NCBI RefSeq assembly: GCF_000959725.1
Contig: NZ_CP009322.1
Span: 992,001-1,056,000, forward strand
Direction of reading: 5' to 3'
Source: Burkholderia gladioli
GTDB lineage: Bacteria > Pseudomonadota > Gammaproteobacteria > Burkholderiales > Burkholderiaceae
Length of the DNA: 64,000 bases
Position numbers and translations under genes: made by a program. Shown piece after piece: positions 16,748 through 24,723 of this stretch. A model generated the notes under the pieces. The model was not told where the DNA came from. It saw only the letters and a list, made by a program, of their open reading frames with translations, and searched no databases. Each line of letters starts with the position of its first letter. Within the stretch, counting starts at the first letter, position 1.

Positions 16748-17293
16748 ATGATCTATACCGTCGAATGCAGCTTTGCCGATCCAGGCAGCGAAGCCGAATG
16801 GAACGACTTCTACAGTCTTGAAAAACTTCCCGCGCTCATCTCGGTCAGCGGTTTTCATACCTCGCAGCGCTTCAGGTCGATCAGCGCGGGATGTCCCGTC
16901 TACCTGGCCATCCATACGATCGAGGGCCCCGAGGTGCTGGGCGGGGAGGAATATCGGCGCAAGGGTGGCGGCAATTTCGCCAGATGGCAGCAGCACATCA
17001 CTGATTGGCATCGCAATCTGCACGGCGATACCGGTCCGGCGCCGGCCGTCGATGCCGACGAAGTCCTGCTGCTTTGCGCAAGCGGTCCCGCGCCGCTGAT
17101 CCGATTGGGCGTCGTGCCCTCGGCCATGCATGCCGTGGCGCTGGATCGGGTTCCCGAGCGCCGCTGGCTCGCGGTATTGCCGCGGCACGCGGCTGCGCCG
17201 GCCGCCGGCTTTCCGGAGGGCGTTCACGCCTATGTGCCGATCACGGAACAGCTCCGGCGCGTTCCCGGCTTGCCGGCCGAAATGAACGCATAG
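16748..17293 (+). CDS. Hypothetical protein with dimeric alpha/beta-barrel-like N-terminus
   Basis: A 181-residue protein starting MIYTVECSFADPGSEAEWND; AAGGACGAG lies upstream of the ATG. The first 80 residues have the beta-alpha-beta pattern of small dimeric barrel (EthD/ABM-type) proteins, with LPALISVSGFHTSQRFRSI as the second strand-helix unit. The remainder, with repeated strands (APLIRLGVVPSAMHAVALD), may be a second such half. No signal peptide. First gene of a three-gene unit with a tautomerase-like and a metallo-beta-lactamase-like gene, divergent from LysR. Function not recognised; a catabolic accessory enzyme is a guess. Confidence 0.65.
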   Translation: MIYTVECSFADPGSEAEWNDFYSLEKLPALISVSGFHTSQRFRSISAGCPVYLAIHTIEGPEVLGGEEYRRKGGGNFARWQQHITDWHRNLHGDTGPAPAVDADEVLLLCASGPAPLIRLGVVPSAMHAVALDRVPERRWLAVLPRHAAAPAAGFPEGVHAYVPITEQLRRVPGLPAEMNA

Positions 17294-17314
17294 ACCCTGA
17301 CGAGGAGCCCCGCG

Positions 17315-17641
17315 ATGCCGAACCTGAGCTTCCATATCCAGGCCGAGACGATGCCGCCGGCCGAGTGCCTCGCCGCGCTTTCCCTCGACTGCATCGAACT
17401 CTGCACGAAGGTGCTCGAAGCCGAACTGCGGAACGTTCATGTCGTCTATCTCGCGGTTCGGCTCGGGCACGGGCATCCCGTGTTCGCCGAGCTCCGGTAT
17501 CGCCACGAGCCGTTTCGCCCGCCCGCGGTCATGAACCGGTTTCTGGACGAACTGGAGGGCGCCATCGTCCGCCATACCGGACTGCTCGCGCGTATTCGCT
17601 GTTTCGCCTATGCCGCGTCGGATATCTATGCCCGGAACTAG
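17315..17641 (+). CDS. Tautomerase-superfamily-like protein
   Basis: A 108-residue protein beginning MPNLSFHIQAETMPP. Removal of Met would expose Pro, the catalytic base of tautomerases such as 5-carboxymethyl-2-hydroxymuconate isomerase (about 115-125 residues); the beta strand, helix (CLAALSLDCIELCTKVL) and second strand (NVHVVYLAV) order also fits. The ATG at 17315 has ACGAGGAG upstream. Located 21 bases after the barrel-like gene and 19 bases before the hydrolase. The assignment rests on the N-terminal Pro and secondary-structure pattern, so it is moderate. Confidence 0.6.
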   Translation: MPNLSFHIQAETMPPAECLAALSLDCIELCTKVLEAELRNVHVVYLAVRLGHGHPVFAELRYRHEPFRPPAVMNRFLDELEGAIVRHTGLLARIRCFAYAASDIYARN

Positions 17642-17660
17642 CCTTGGCAGGAGAAGCCTG

Positions 17661-18506
17661 ATGAGCACACCCATTCTTCCGAGCCGGCAGGCCGGCGATT
17701 TCACGATCACCGCGATCAGCGATGGTTATCTCACCGCCAGCCTCGGCCTGCTCTCGAATATCGATGCGGCGCAGGCCGCCACGATGCAGGGCCAGGCGGG
17801 ACAGCTAGACCTCGATGCCGTGCATATCAACTGCTACCTGATACGCACGGCGGCCCACACGATTCTGGTCGATGCCGGGGCCGGCGGCATCCGGCAGTGG
17901 GGCGGGCGCCTGCGGTCCAATCTGTTGCTGGCCGGCATCGATCCGTCCTCGATCGACACCATCCTGCTCACGCATGCCCATCCCGACCATGTGGGCGGCC
18001 TCGTGGATACCACCGGGCAAGCGAGCTTTCCCAATGCGGAACTGGTGGTGCATCGACGCGAACTCGAATTCTGGCGGGACGACGGCAAGCTGAGCCTCGC
18101 CAGCGAGCGGGCGCGTTCCAACTTCCTGATTGCGCGTCAAGCGTTCACGGCCTACCAGGACCGGCTCCGGGCTTTCGACTCGGCAAACGTGCTGCCCGGG
18201 ATTCGCGCGATGCCACTGCCGGGACATACTGACGGGCACACCGGCTATCTTCTCGAATCCCATGACGGCGGCGTGCTGGTCTGGGGAGACATCGTCCATT
18301 TCCCTCATATCCAGATCGAACGGCCGGACGTGTCGATTGCATTCGACCAGGACCCATGCATGGCGGCGAATACGCGGTCACGGCTGCTGGACATGGTCAG
18401 CTCGGAACGACTCCTGATCGCCGGCATGCACCTGGGGGAAGCCGGTTTCGCGCGAATCGAGCGCTCCGGCGGCACGTATCGCCTGCTCGACGATGCCGAG
18501 GCATGA
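17661..18506 (+). CDS. Metallo-beta-lactamase-fold hydrolase
   Basis: A 281-residue MBL-fold enzyme from ATG 17661 (MSTPILPSRQAGDF), behind GGAGAAG. The metal-binding motif HAHPDH starts at residue 105. Later ligands appear in LPGHTDGHTGY and WGDIVHFPHI, and a C-terminal His in AGMHLGEAGF. VLVDAGAG before the motif is typical of lactonase/AttM-like members. It is probably a cytoplasmic Zn hydrolase acting on a lactone or ester; with a tautomerase-like neighbour and a divergent LysR, a catabolic lactonase is a reasonable inference, while a quorum-quenching lactonase is an alternative. Confidence 0.85.
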   Translation: MSTPILPSRQAGDFTITAISDGYLTASLGLLSNIDAAQAATMQGQAGQLDLDAVHINCYLIRTAAHTILVDAGAGGIRQWGGRLRSNLLLAGIDPSSIDTILLTHAHPDHVGGLVDTTGQASFPNAELVVHRRELEFWRDDGKLSLASERARSNFLIARQAFTAYQDRLRAFDSANVLPGIRAMPLPGHTDGHTGYLLESHDGGVLVWGDIVHFPHIQIERPDVSIAFDQDPCMAANTRSRLLDMVSSERLLIAGMHLGEAGFARIERSGGTYRLLDDAEA

Positions 18507-18558
18507 CGCGGCCCTGAACCGGCTACTATAGCTTTCCCCTCGCGAACCGCCTCCGCCC

Positions 18559-19122
18559 ATGACCGCCCTCGCCAATCGTCCCAATCTCGCGCTCGTCGTC
18601 ATCGATCTGCAAAACGGCGTGGTCGCCCAGGCGCATCGGCGCGACGAGGTGCTCGTCGTCGTCGACGGCTTGATCCGGCAGGCGCGCGCTGCCGGCATCC
18701 CGGTGGTCTGGGTCCGTCACGCCGATGCCGATCTGGAGGCCGGCAGCGAGGCCTGGCGGATCGTCCCCGAGCTGGCGCCGGCTCCCGGGGAGGCGATTGT
18801 CGAGAAAGGCTATCGCGACGCCTTCGAGGACACCGAGCTCGAAGCGGTGCTGTCGCGGCTGGGCGTCGGCCGGCTGATGGTGGTGGGAGCGCAGACCGAC
18901 ATGTGCATTCGCTCGACCCTGCATGGCGCGCTGGTCCGCGGTTACGACGCGATGCTGGTGGGCGACGCGCACACCACGGAAGACCTTGCGCAGTGGGGCG
19001 CGCCGCCTCCGGACGCGGTGATCCGGCATACCAATCTCTACTGGGCCAATCAGAAGGCGCCGGGCCGCGCGGGCGGCGTGATCGAGAGCCGCGACGTCGA
19101 TTTCGCGCGCGAGCGCGGCTGA
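18559..19122 (+). CDS. Isochorismatase-family cysteine hydrolase
   Basis: A 187-residue hydrolase of the isochorismatase/nicotinamidase fold. The catalytic triad positions are seen as Asp in LALVVIDLQNGV, Lys in IVEKGYRDAFEDTEL and Cys in VGAQTDMCIRST. The non-prolyl cis-peptide region precedes the Cys. Length matches the family (about 180-200). The substrate cannot be read; related members hydrolyse amides such as nicotinamide or ureido compounds. It starts 52 bases after the metallo-hydrolase gene, so it may belong to the same transcript. Confidence 0.87.
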   Translation: MTALANRPNLALVVIDLQNGVVAQAHRRDEVLVVVDGLIRQARAAGIPVVWVRHADADLEAGSEAWRIVPELAPAPGEAIVEKGYRDAFEDTELEAVLSRLGVGRLMVVGAQTDMCIRSTLHGALVRGYDAMLVGDAHTTEDLAQWGAPPPDAVIRHTNLYWANQKAPGRAGGVIESRDVDFARERG

Positions 19123-19236
19123 CGACCCTTGAATGCGGTCGAAGGCGACGCGACACGGCCCGTCACCCCGAATCCGGCGGTTTCATCGACACGACTGCCC
19201 GGCGCGCCCGCCGGTGTCGAATCTCCCCCGATCATC

Positions 19237-19920
19237 ATGCTCAAACCGATAACCGACGATATCTGGCATCTCCAGCATGCCTTCGTGGCGGCCGGCCTGC
19301 CCATCTCCTCGCGCATGACGGTGGTGCGCCTCCGCGATTCGTCGCTGTGGCTGCATTCTCCGGTGCCGATGTCGGCGCAGGTGCGGGCTCAACTCGACAC
19401 GCTCGGGACGGTGCGCTACATCGTGGCGCCCAACAAGGCGCATCACCTGTTCGCGGGTGCCTGCCTGGAGGCGTTTCCCGAGGCGATGCTGTTCGGCGCG
19501 CCGGGCCTGGCCGCCAAGCGTCCGGACCTGCGTGGCCTGCGTGAATTGACGCGTGAGGTGGAGCCGGCCTGGGCGGCCGATTTCGATCAGGTCTTCTTCG
19601 AGGGCATTCCGTTCGGCAACGAAACAGTCTGGTTCCACAAGGCCTCGCGCACGCTGATCGTGACCGACCTGTGCCAGTGGTGGCGCGGCGAGCTGAGGTT
19701 CGCGGCCAGGGCCTTCGCCTCGATGACGGGCGTGCGCAAGCGCCTGGCCGTGCCGCGAACGGTTCGCATGGTGGTCAAGGATCGCCGGGCGGCGCGCGCG
19801 AGCGCGGATCGAATCCTCGCCTTGCCGTTCACGCGCGTGATCATGGCGCACGACGCGATCGTCGACGAGGGCGCGCATCGCGCGCTCGAACAGGCGTTCG
19901 AGGCGTTTTCCGCGCGCTAG
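19237..19920 (+). CDS. DUF4336 protein (MBL-like fold without full metal site)
   Basis: About 227 residues from ATG 19237 (MLKPITDDIWHLQHAF); an upstream ATG at 19129 would add 36 residues with no family likeness, so I favour the shorter form. Visible family parts are VVRLRDSSLWLHSPVP, VRYIVAPNKAHHLFAG, FPEAMLFGAPGLAAKRPDL and the C-terminal FTRVIMAHDAIVDEGAH. DUF4336 proteins have a metallo-beta-lactamase-like fold with a reduced motif (NKAHHLF in place of HxHxDH). Molecular function is not established for the family. Confidence 0.8.
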   Translation: MLKPITDDIWHLQHAFVAAGLPISSRMTVVRLRDSSLWLHSPVPMSAQVRAQLDTLGTVRYIVAPNKAHHLFAGACLEAFPEAMLFGAPGLAAKRPDLRGLRELTREVEPAWAADFDQVFFEGIPFGNETVWFHKASRTLIVTDLCQWWRGELRFAARAFASMTGVRKRLAVPRTVRMVVKDRRAARASADRILALPFTRVIMAHDAIVDEGAHRALEQAFEAFSAR

Positions 19921-19957
19921 GGCCGCGAGGGCCGATTATTCCAGGGCGGTGCCCTGT

Positions 19958-20677
19958 CTATTCGCCGACCCAGTTGACCGCGTCCTCGAGCGGCGCGCGC
20001 GTGGTGCGATACGAGTTGGCCGGATGCGTTTCGTCGGCGTAGCCGAAGGAGATGGCGCACACCATTCGCCGTTCCTCGCCCAGGCCCAGTTCCTGGCGGA
20101 CCCGCTTCGCATACGAGGACAGCGCGGCCTGGGGAATGCTGGCCACGCCGCAGGCCTGCGCGGCCAGGATGAAGTTGCTCACGTAGCAGCCGCAATCCAC
20201 CGCGCCATAGACGCCGAGCGCCTCGTCGGTGGTGATCACGGCGACATGCGGGGCGCCGAACAATCGAAAATTCTCCAGCGTCTGCCGAAGATAGGCGGGC
20301 TTGTCGCCGCGCTCGATGCCCAGCGCGCCGTAGAGCTGGAATCCGCTCTCGCGCCGGCGATCCAGGTAGACGCCGCGGTATTCGCGCGGGAACACGAAGT
20401 CGGGTTCCGGCGGCGCGCCGCTCGACGCGTGCTCGTACAACACGCGCTTGAGCCGCTCGGTTCCCGCGCCGGTCGTGATCGTGACCTGCCACGACTGGCT
20501 GTTGCACCAGGAAGCGGTGCGCTGCGCCGCGGCGAGGATGGTCTCGATGATCGCGCGGGGAACCGGCTCCGGCCGGAATGCGCGACAGCTATAACGCTCG
20601 TCGAGCAGTCGACGCACGACTTCGAGCGCGTGAGGGGCGGCGTGAGGCCGCAGGGTTTCCGGTTCGGAGGCGGGCAT
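19958..20677 (-). CDS. Nitroreductase-family oxidoreductase
   Basis: A 239-residue FMN nitroreductase. LLDERYSCRAFRPEPVPRAIIETIL at the N-terminus carries the Arg/Ser FMN-binding motif; AAQRTASWCNSQSWQVTI follows, and the C-terminal CGVASIPQAALSSYA and VCAISFGYADE segments complete the fold. Proteins of this kind reduce nitroaromatics or other quinone-like compounds with NAD(P)H. The YGAVDCGCYVSNFILAAQ helix is typical. It is convergent with the DUF4336 gene and sits between detoxification genes. Confidence 0.9.
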   Translation of the reverse strand: MPASEPETLRPHAAPHALEVVRRLLDERYSCRAFRPEPVPRAIIETILAAAQRTASWCNSQSWQVTITTGAGTERLKRVLYEHASSGAPPEPDFVFPREYRGVYLDRRRESGFQLYGALGIERGDKPAYLRQTLENFRLFGAPHVAVITTDEALGVYGAVDCGCYVSNFILAAQACGVASIPQAALSSYAKRVRQELGLGEERRMVCAISFGYADETHPANSYRTTRAPLEDAVNWVGE

Positions 20678-20819
20678 GGAGGTTCCCGGGAGGGTTGGCG
20701 TCGCATCGATTCTCGACGATCCCGATCGGCATGTCGAACGGCCGCCGCCGTGGCCATCGAATCGCCTTCATCGGCTGGCAAATGGCTGTCGATGCGATAG
20801 GGCTCCCGGGCGTCACCGC

Positions 20820-21203
20820 TCAGTCGGCCTGCCGTGCCGGCCGTGAAAACACGTTCACGAGATTGCCGTCGGGGTCGCGCAGCAGCAGGGAGCGATTGCC
20901 CCATGGCATCACGGTGGCCGGCATCACGAGCTCCGCCTGCGCCGCCCTCATGCGGGCGAACACGGCGTCGACGTCGTCCACCTCGAACTCCAGGATCGCC
21001 GACCGATTCGACGCCGCGACGGCGGCGCCGGCATTGAAGCGCTCGATCAACTGCTCGGCCGAGAGCGCCAGCGTGGCTCCCTCGAAGCGTATTTCGGCGA
21101 ATCCGTCGGCGAGGCGGGTGGCCTCGAGGCCGGAAAGCTGCTGGTAGAACGCGATCAGGCCTTCGAGATTCCGGGTTGCGACACGAATCGATGCGAACTT
21201 CAT
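20820..21203 (-). CDS. VOC-family (glyoxalase-fold) protein
   Basis: A 127-residue VOC protein from ATG 21203 (MKFASIRVATRNLEGL), preceded by AGGAGC. Two half-domains are visible: IRVATRNLEGLIAFYQQLSG, and VDDVDAVFARMRAAQ with LLLRDPDGNLVNVFSRP at the end. The C-terminal DPDGN motif with a following acidic/hydrophobic strand is typical. Substrate unknown. Divergent from the 276-residue gene at 21486 across a 280-bp AT-rich gap that holds two palindromes, so the two genes may share control. Confidence 0.82.
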   Translation of the reverse strand: MKFASIRVATRNLEGLIAFYQQLSGLEATRLADGFAEIRFEGATLALSAEQLIERFNAGAAVAASNRSAILEFEVDDVDAVFARMRAAQAELVMPATVMPWGNRSLLLRDPDGNLVNVFSRPARQAD

Positions 21204-21246
21204 TGCGAGCTCCTGACAGGAAAGGGCGCCCAGTCTAGTCGGCCGC

Positions 21247-21265
21247 GCTGTCAGATCCTGACAGC
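21247..21265. promoter_or_regulatory. Inverted repeat GCTGTCAG-N3-CTGACAGC
   Basis: Perfect 8-base arms (21247-21254 and 21258-21265) with a three-base centre. A further CTGACAG copy lies at 21213-21219, directly before the VOC start. Size and symmetry fit a dimeric regulator site in the gap between two divergent genes. Confidence 0.5.
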
Positions 21266-21296
21266 AGGGAACGCCGATGCCGGGCGGCCCGATTAT

Positions 21297-21317
21297 TTTC
21301 AATATTTAATATTGAAA
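21297..21317. promoter_or_regulatory. Perfect palindrome TTTCAATATT-N-AATATTGAAA
   Basis: Ten-base perfect arms at 21297-21306 and 21308-21317 around a single T. It lies in the same intergenic gap as the CTGACAG repeat, about 170 bases upstream of the 276-residue gene. A and T dominate; the exact symmetry makes chance unlikely and suggests an operator of a MarR/HxlR/TetR-type dimer. Confidence 0.55.
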
Positions 21318-21485
21318 TGAACGAGCTGCGTCCGTTCGCAAGAGTGTTGAATATGATTGAATATCTGTGCCTCGCATTGAATCGAAAACTTAATGTCTTA
21401 TCTTTCCCTTGCCGCGCGTTGATATTGCCGATGGTTGGCGATGTCGAATGCAGAGGCGGCAATATTAAATTACCGGAGAGAAACC

Positions 21486-22316
21486 ATGAGCAACGATTCC
21501 CATGTTCAACCGCCGAGCGGCGGCTATATCACGGATCACACCGTCGACGGCCGGCAGCGCAAGTGCGTGAAATTCATCGCGGGCTCATTCGCCTGCTACG
21601 AGCATTACGATATCGTGGTGGAAGGCAATACCTACCAGAATCCCGAGCGGATCGACAAGGAGCTGTTGATCCTGGTGCCGGCCGACGTGGACGTCGCCTA
21701 CAACAGCCGGATCGGGGTTTATGGCGCCAACGGGGCCGAAGCGAGCAAGAAGCTGTTCCAGGGCGGGGATGCGGTACGTCCGTTCGGCGGGCGCGTCGAC
21801 AATACCGAGTCGCTGACGCGGGTGATTTTCGAGGGCGGCAACATCGGGCGCTACGCCAATTATTCAGCCGAGGTTTCGGGCAAGGAATATGGCGGCATCA
21901 AAATCATCCCCGAAAGCAATGCCGTTGAACTTCCCTTGAAGGTGGGCGAGAACGTGCAGGTGATCGTGTATGGCCACAACGATGCCGACAAGAAAATAAC
22001 GGTATTCGATGGCCTGGCGGAGGCGCTGCCGGTTCACGGTTTTGTCGTTTTTCATGGATCCACTTCGACCTGCGTGATGTTCCAGAAAGGGGACATGACC
22101 AAGTACTCGGCGGGATACAAGCTCAGCTACGAGGACGGAAAATCGACCACGGAATTTATCGGGCTGGAGCCGATTCACATTCGTTTCGAATCGGTCGGCA
22201 AGAATATCCGCACCGAAGTCAAGCTCCACTCCCTGAAGCCCGATGGCAGCGAGGACCGTCTGCTGTTCCAGGGCCGATATAACGACGACGAGCATTTCCG
22301 GGCCGAACATTCCTGA
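21486..22316 (+). CDS. Unrecognised 276-residue protein
   Basis: ATG at 21486 (MSNDSHVQPPSGGYITDH) has GGAGAG upstream. No signal peptide, no membrane segment; many short alternating hydrophobic stretches (VKFIAGSFAC, LLILVPADVDV, VQVIVYGHND, VVFHGSTSTCVMF, IHIRFESV) point to a mainly beta protein, perhaps two domains (about 20-145 and 150-276). I do not recognise the family. Codon use is less GC-biased than the neighbours, and the long AT-rich leader with two palindromes suggests tight control. It could be an acquired, stress- or host-induced gene. Lectin- or inclusion-body-like roles are possible but unsupported. Confidence 0.7.
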   Translation: MSNDSHVQPPSGGYITDHTVDGRQRKCVKFIAGSFACYEHYDIVVEGNTYQNPERIDKELLILVPADVDVAYNSRIGVYGANGAEASKKLFQGGDAVRPFGGRVDNTESLTRVIFEGGNIGRYANYSAEVSGKEYGGIKIIPESNAVELPLKVGENVQVIVYGHNDADKKITVFDGLAEALPVHGFVVFHGSTSTCVMFQKGDMTKYSAGYKLSYEDGKSTTEFIGLEPIHIRFESVGKNIRTEVKLHSLKPDGSEDRLLFQGRYNDDEHFRAEHS

Positions 22317-22380
22317 GCCCCGCAGGTGCCGGCCACACCGCCGAACCGCGGCGGCGTGGCCGGCCCGGGCCGGCGTGAAT

Positions 22381-23349
22381 TCAGGCCTCGCCCGAGTCGG
22401 CGCCGCGCTTGCCGCGCCGATCCGCGTCGTCGTCGGCCATCGCCTTCTGCCGCAACACGAACTCGACGAAGCGCGCCGCCGCCGGATCGCCCATCTCGGC
22501 CGGATGCGCGAGATGCAGCGGCGCGGAAAAACCGGCGTCGTCGGCCAGCGGGCAGAACACCGCGCTGCGATGGTCGTAGCGGCGCATCGAGGCCGGCACC
22601 AGCGTCACGCCCAGCCCGGCCGCCACCATGTGGATGCCGGTCAGCATGCGCGGCACCTCGCGCGCGACGTGCGGCACGAAACCCTGGCGCCGGCAGGCGG
22701 CGAGAAAATCCGCATACATCCCCGGCGCGCCGGGCCGCCGAACCAGGATGAATTCCTCGTGCTCCAGCGCCTTCAGCGAGATCGTCGGCGGCGGGTCGCC
22801 TTCGGCCATCGCCGTCAGCAGCCGGTGCCCGACCGGCAGCACCGCCACCATCGGCTCGTCGAGCAGCGGCTCGAAGGCGATGCCGGGCAGGGTGTCCACC
22901 GGCTTGCGCAGGAAGGCCACCTGTAGCTGCCCGTTGGCGAGCCGCTCGGTCAGCTCGGCCGCGTTCAGCTCGGCCAGCGTGATCTCGATGCCGGGGTGCG
23001 CGGCGCGAAAGCCGCGGATCGCGTCGGTCGTCATCGGGTGGAAACCGGCCGAACTGGTCAGGCCCACCGCGATGGTGCCCAACTCGCCGCGCGCGATCCG
23101 TCGCGCGTGTGCAACACCTTGCTGCAGGGTTTCCAGCACCAGTTCCGCGTTCTGCGCGAAGGCGCGCCCGGCCGGCGTCAGCTCCACGCCGCGCGGCTGC
23201 CGCACGAACAGGTCGAAACCGATCTCCTCCTCGAGCAGGCGAATCTGCTGCGACAGCGGCGGCTGCTGCATGGCGAGCCGCTCGGCGGCGCGGGTGAACT
23301 GGCCTTCCTCGGCAACGGCGAGGAAGTACCGCAGGTGACGCAATTCCAT
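22381..23349 (-). CDS. LysR-family transcriptional regulator
   Basis: A 322-residue LysR protein from ATG 23349 (MELRHLRYFLAVAEEGQF). The winged helix spans residues 1-60 (FTRAAERLAMQQPPLSQQIRLLEEEIG), and the effector domain starts near residue 90 (IAVGLTSSAGFHPMTTDAIRGF). This N-terminus is typical of the CatR/BenM/AlsR group, which respond to aromatic or organic acids. The C-terminal tail after residue 300 is charged (Asp/Arg-rich). Divergent from the porin at 23543; the transport/hydrolase cassette downstream is the likely regulon. Confidence 0.92.
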   Translation of the reverse strand: MELRHLRYFLAVAEEGQFTRAAERLAMQQPPLSQQIRLLEEEIGFDLFVRQPRGVELTPAGRAFAQNAELVLETLQQGVAHARRIARGELGTIAVGLTSSAGFHPMTTDAIRGFRAAHPGIEITLAELNAAELTERLANGQLQVAFLRKPVDTLPGIAFEPLLDEPMVAVLPVGHRLLTAMAEGDPPPTISLKALEHEEFILVRRPGAPGMYADFLAACRRQGFVPHVAREVPRMLTGIHMVAAGLGVTLVPASMRRYDHRSAVFCPLADDAGFSAPLHLAHPAEMGDPAAARFVEFVLRQKAMADDDADRRGKRGADSGEA

Positions 23350-23380
23350 GCAGGGGGCTCCGGCGAGGCGGGACGATCGA

Positions 23381-23427
23381 CCCATATTCTACATATATGG
23401 GACTACAAGGAAATCGATATTTTACAT
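23381..23427. promoter_or_regulatory. Paired LysR-type sites ATATTYTACAT
   Basis: Between the LysR start and the porin. ATATTCTACAT at 23384-23394 lies inside an inverted repeat CCCATAT-N7-ATATGGG (23381-23401), and a near copy ATATTTTACAT lies at 23417-23427, exactly 33 bases further on. One symmetric recognition site and one second site about three helical turns away is the usual layout of LysR promoters. Confidence 0.6.
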
Positions 23428-23542
23428 CTGGTTCGGGACTCCCTAGCATTGCGCCTGACACGTCGAACCCATATACGGCGGGGCTTTCCGGGCGACCGGG
23501 GGCAGCCGCCACGACGGCACAACAACGTTCAGGAGACCCGTT

Positions 23543-24664
23543 ATGAAGAAGCACCACGCCGCAGCGGCCATGCTGCTTGTCGGATGCGCGTCCGCTTACG
23601 CGCAGCAGGACGAAGTCGACGAGGCCTTGCAGCTCGCGACGGGCGGCGGTGGAGGCGGCGGCAGCTCGGTCATGCTGTATGGCGTGATCGACGCGAACGT
23701 CGAATACCTGAGCCACGCGGCCAAGGGCGGCAGCGGCTCGCTGGTGCAGATGAATTCAGGCGGGATTCACAATTCGCGCTTCGGCGTGCGCGGCACGGAA
23801 GACCTCGGCGGCGGCAATGCCGCGTGGTTCGTGCTCGAATCCGGCTTCAACACCAACGACGGCACCCAGGCCACGGCCGGCACGCTGTTCAACCGCACCT
23901 CGGCGGTCGGCCTGTCGAACCGCACCTTCGGCTCGCTGTCGTTCGGCCTGCAATACACCCCGATGTACGACATCCTGCTGCGCTACGACCCGATGTCGTT
24001 CTCGCCGCAATACACCTGGTTCCCGACCACCGGCTCGTCGAACAACTTCTCGTTCCGCGCGCGCAACAGCAACATGGTCAAGTACGTCGGCCGTTTCGCG
24101 GGCGTCACTGCGATCGCAGGCTACAGCTTCGGCGGCGATGCGGCCTCGTTCCAGAGCAGCGCGGCCTACGGCGGCGGCCTCGACTACGACGGCGGCACCT
24201 TCGGCGCCGCGGTTGCCTACGACTACCGCAACGGCGCGGTCAATACCAGCGGCAACTTCACCAAGTCGCGCAACCTGAGCCTGTCGTTTCGCCAGGACAT
24301 CGGCCGCGGCCAGCTGATGGCCGGCTACGAGCACTTCCTGACCAACCCGGCCAGCACCAAGACGGCCTCGTCGGCGCAGGCGCTGTGGTTCGCGGGCGTG
24401 CGCTACCCGGTGATGCGCAACCTGAAGGTGACAGCCGCCTATTACTACGACCAGGACAAGACGCCGGGCAACTCGAATACGTGGATGGGGGTGCTGAGCA
24501 CGCAATACGCGCTGTCCAAGCGCACCTCGCTGTACGCGACGGTGGCCTATGCGCAGGCCACGCGCGGCAACAACGGCACGTACACGCCGGTCGGCACCAC
24601 CGACGCCACGGCCTTCGGTCCGAACCAGACCGGCGTCACGCTCGGCATGTTCCACCGGTTTTGA
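23543..24664 (+). CDS. Outer-membrane porin (OpcP/Gram-negative porin family)
   Basis: A 373-residue porin. Signal peptide MKKHHAAAAMLLVGCASAYA with cleavage at AYA-QQ. Typical Burkholderia porin blocks follow: VMLYGVIDANVEYLS, RFGVRGTEDLGGGNAAWFVLESGF, FNRTSAVGLSNRTFGSLSFG, and the C-terminal VTLGMFHRF ending in Phe. A Gly-rich stretch (TGGGGGGGSS) follows the mature N-terminus, which is unusual. It forms the outer-membrane entry for the neighbouring hydrolase/symporter cassette; substrate specificity unknown. Confidence 0.93.
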   Translation: MKKHHAAAAMLLVGCASAYAQQDEVDEALQLATGGGGGGGSSVMLYGVIDANVEYLSHAAKGGSGSLVQMNSGGIHNSRFGVRGTEDLGGGNAAWFVLESGFNTNDGTQATAGTLFNRTSAVGLSNRTFGSLSFGLQYTPMYDILLRYDPMSFSPQYTWFPTTGSSNNFSFRARNSNMVKYVGRFAGVTAIAGYSFGGDAASFQSSAAYGGGLDYDGGTFGAAVAYDYRNGAVNTSGNFTKSRNLSLSFRQDIGRGQLMAGYEHFLTNPASTKTASSAQALWFAGVRYPVMRNLKVTAAYYYDQDKTPGNSNTWMGVLSTQYALSKRTSLYATVAYAQATRGNNGTYTPVGTTDATAFGPNQTGVTLGMFHRF

Positions 24665-24723
24665 TGAATCATGATGTCGGGCCCGGGCCGCGCGCCGCGC
24701 GGCAGTCCCCAGGAGTCGTATTG

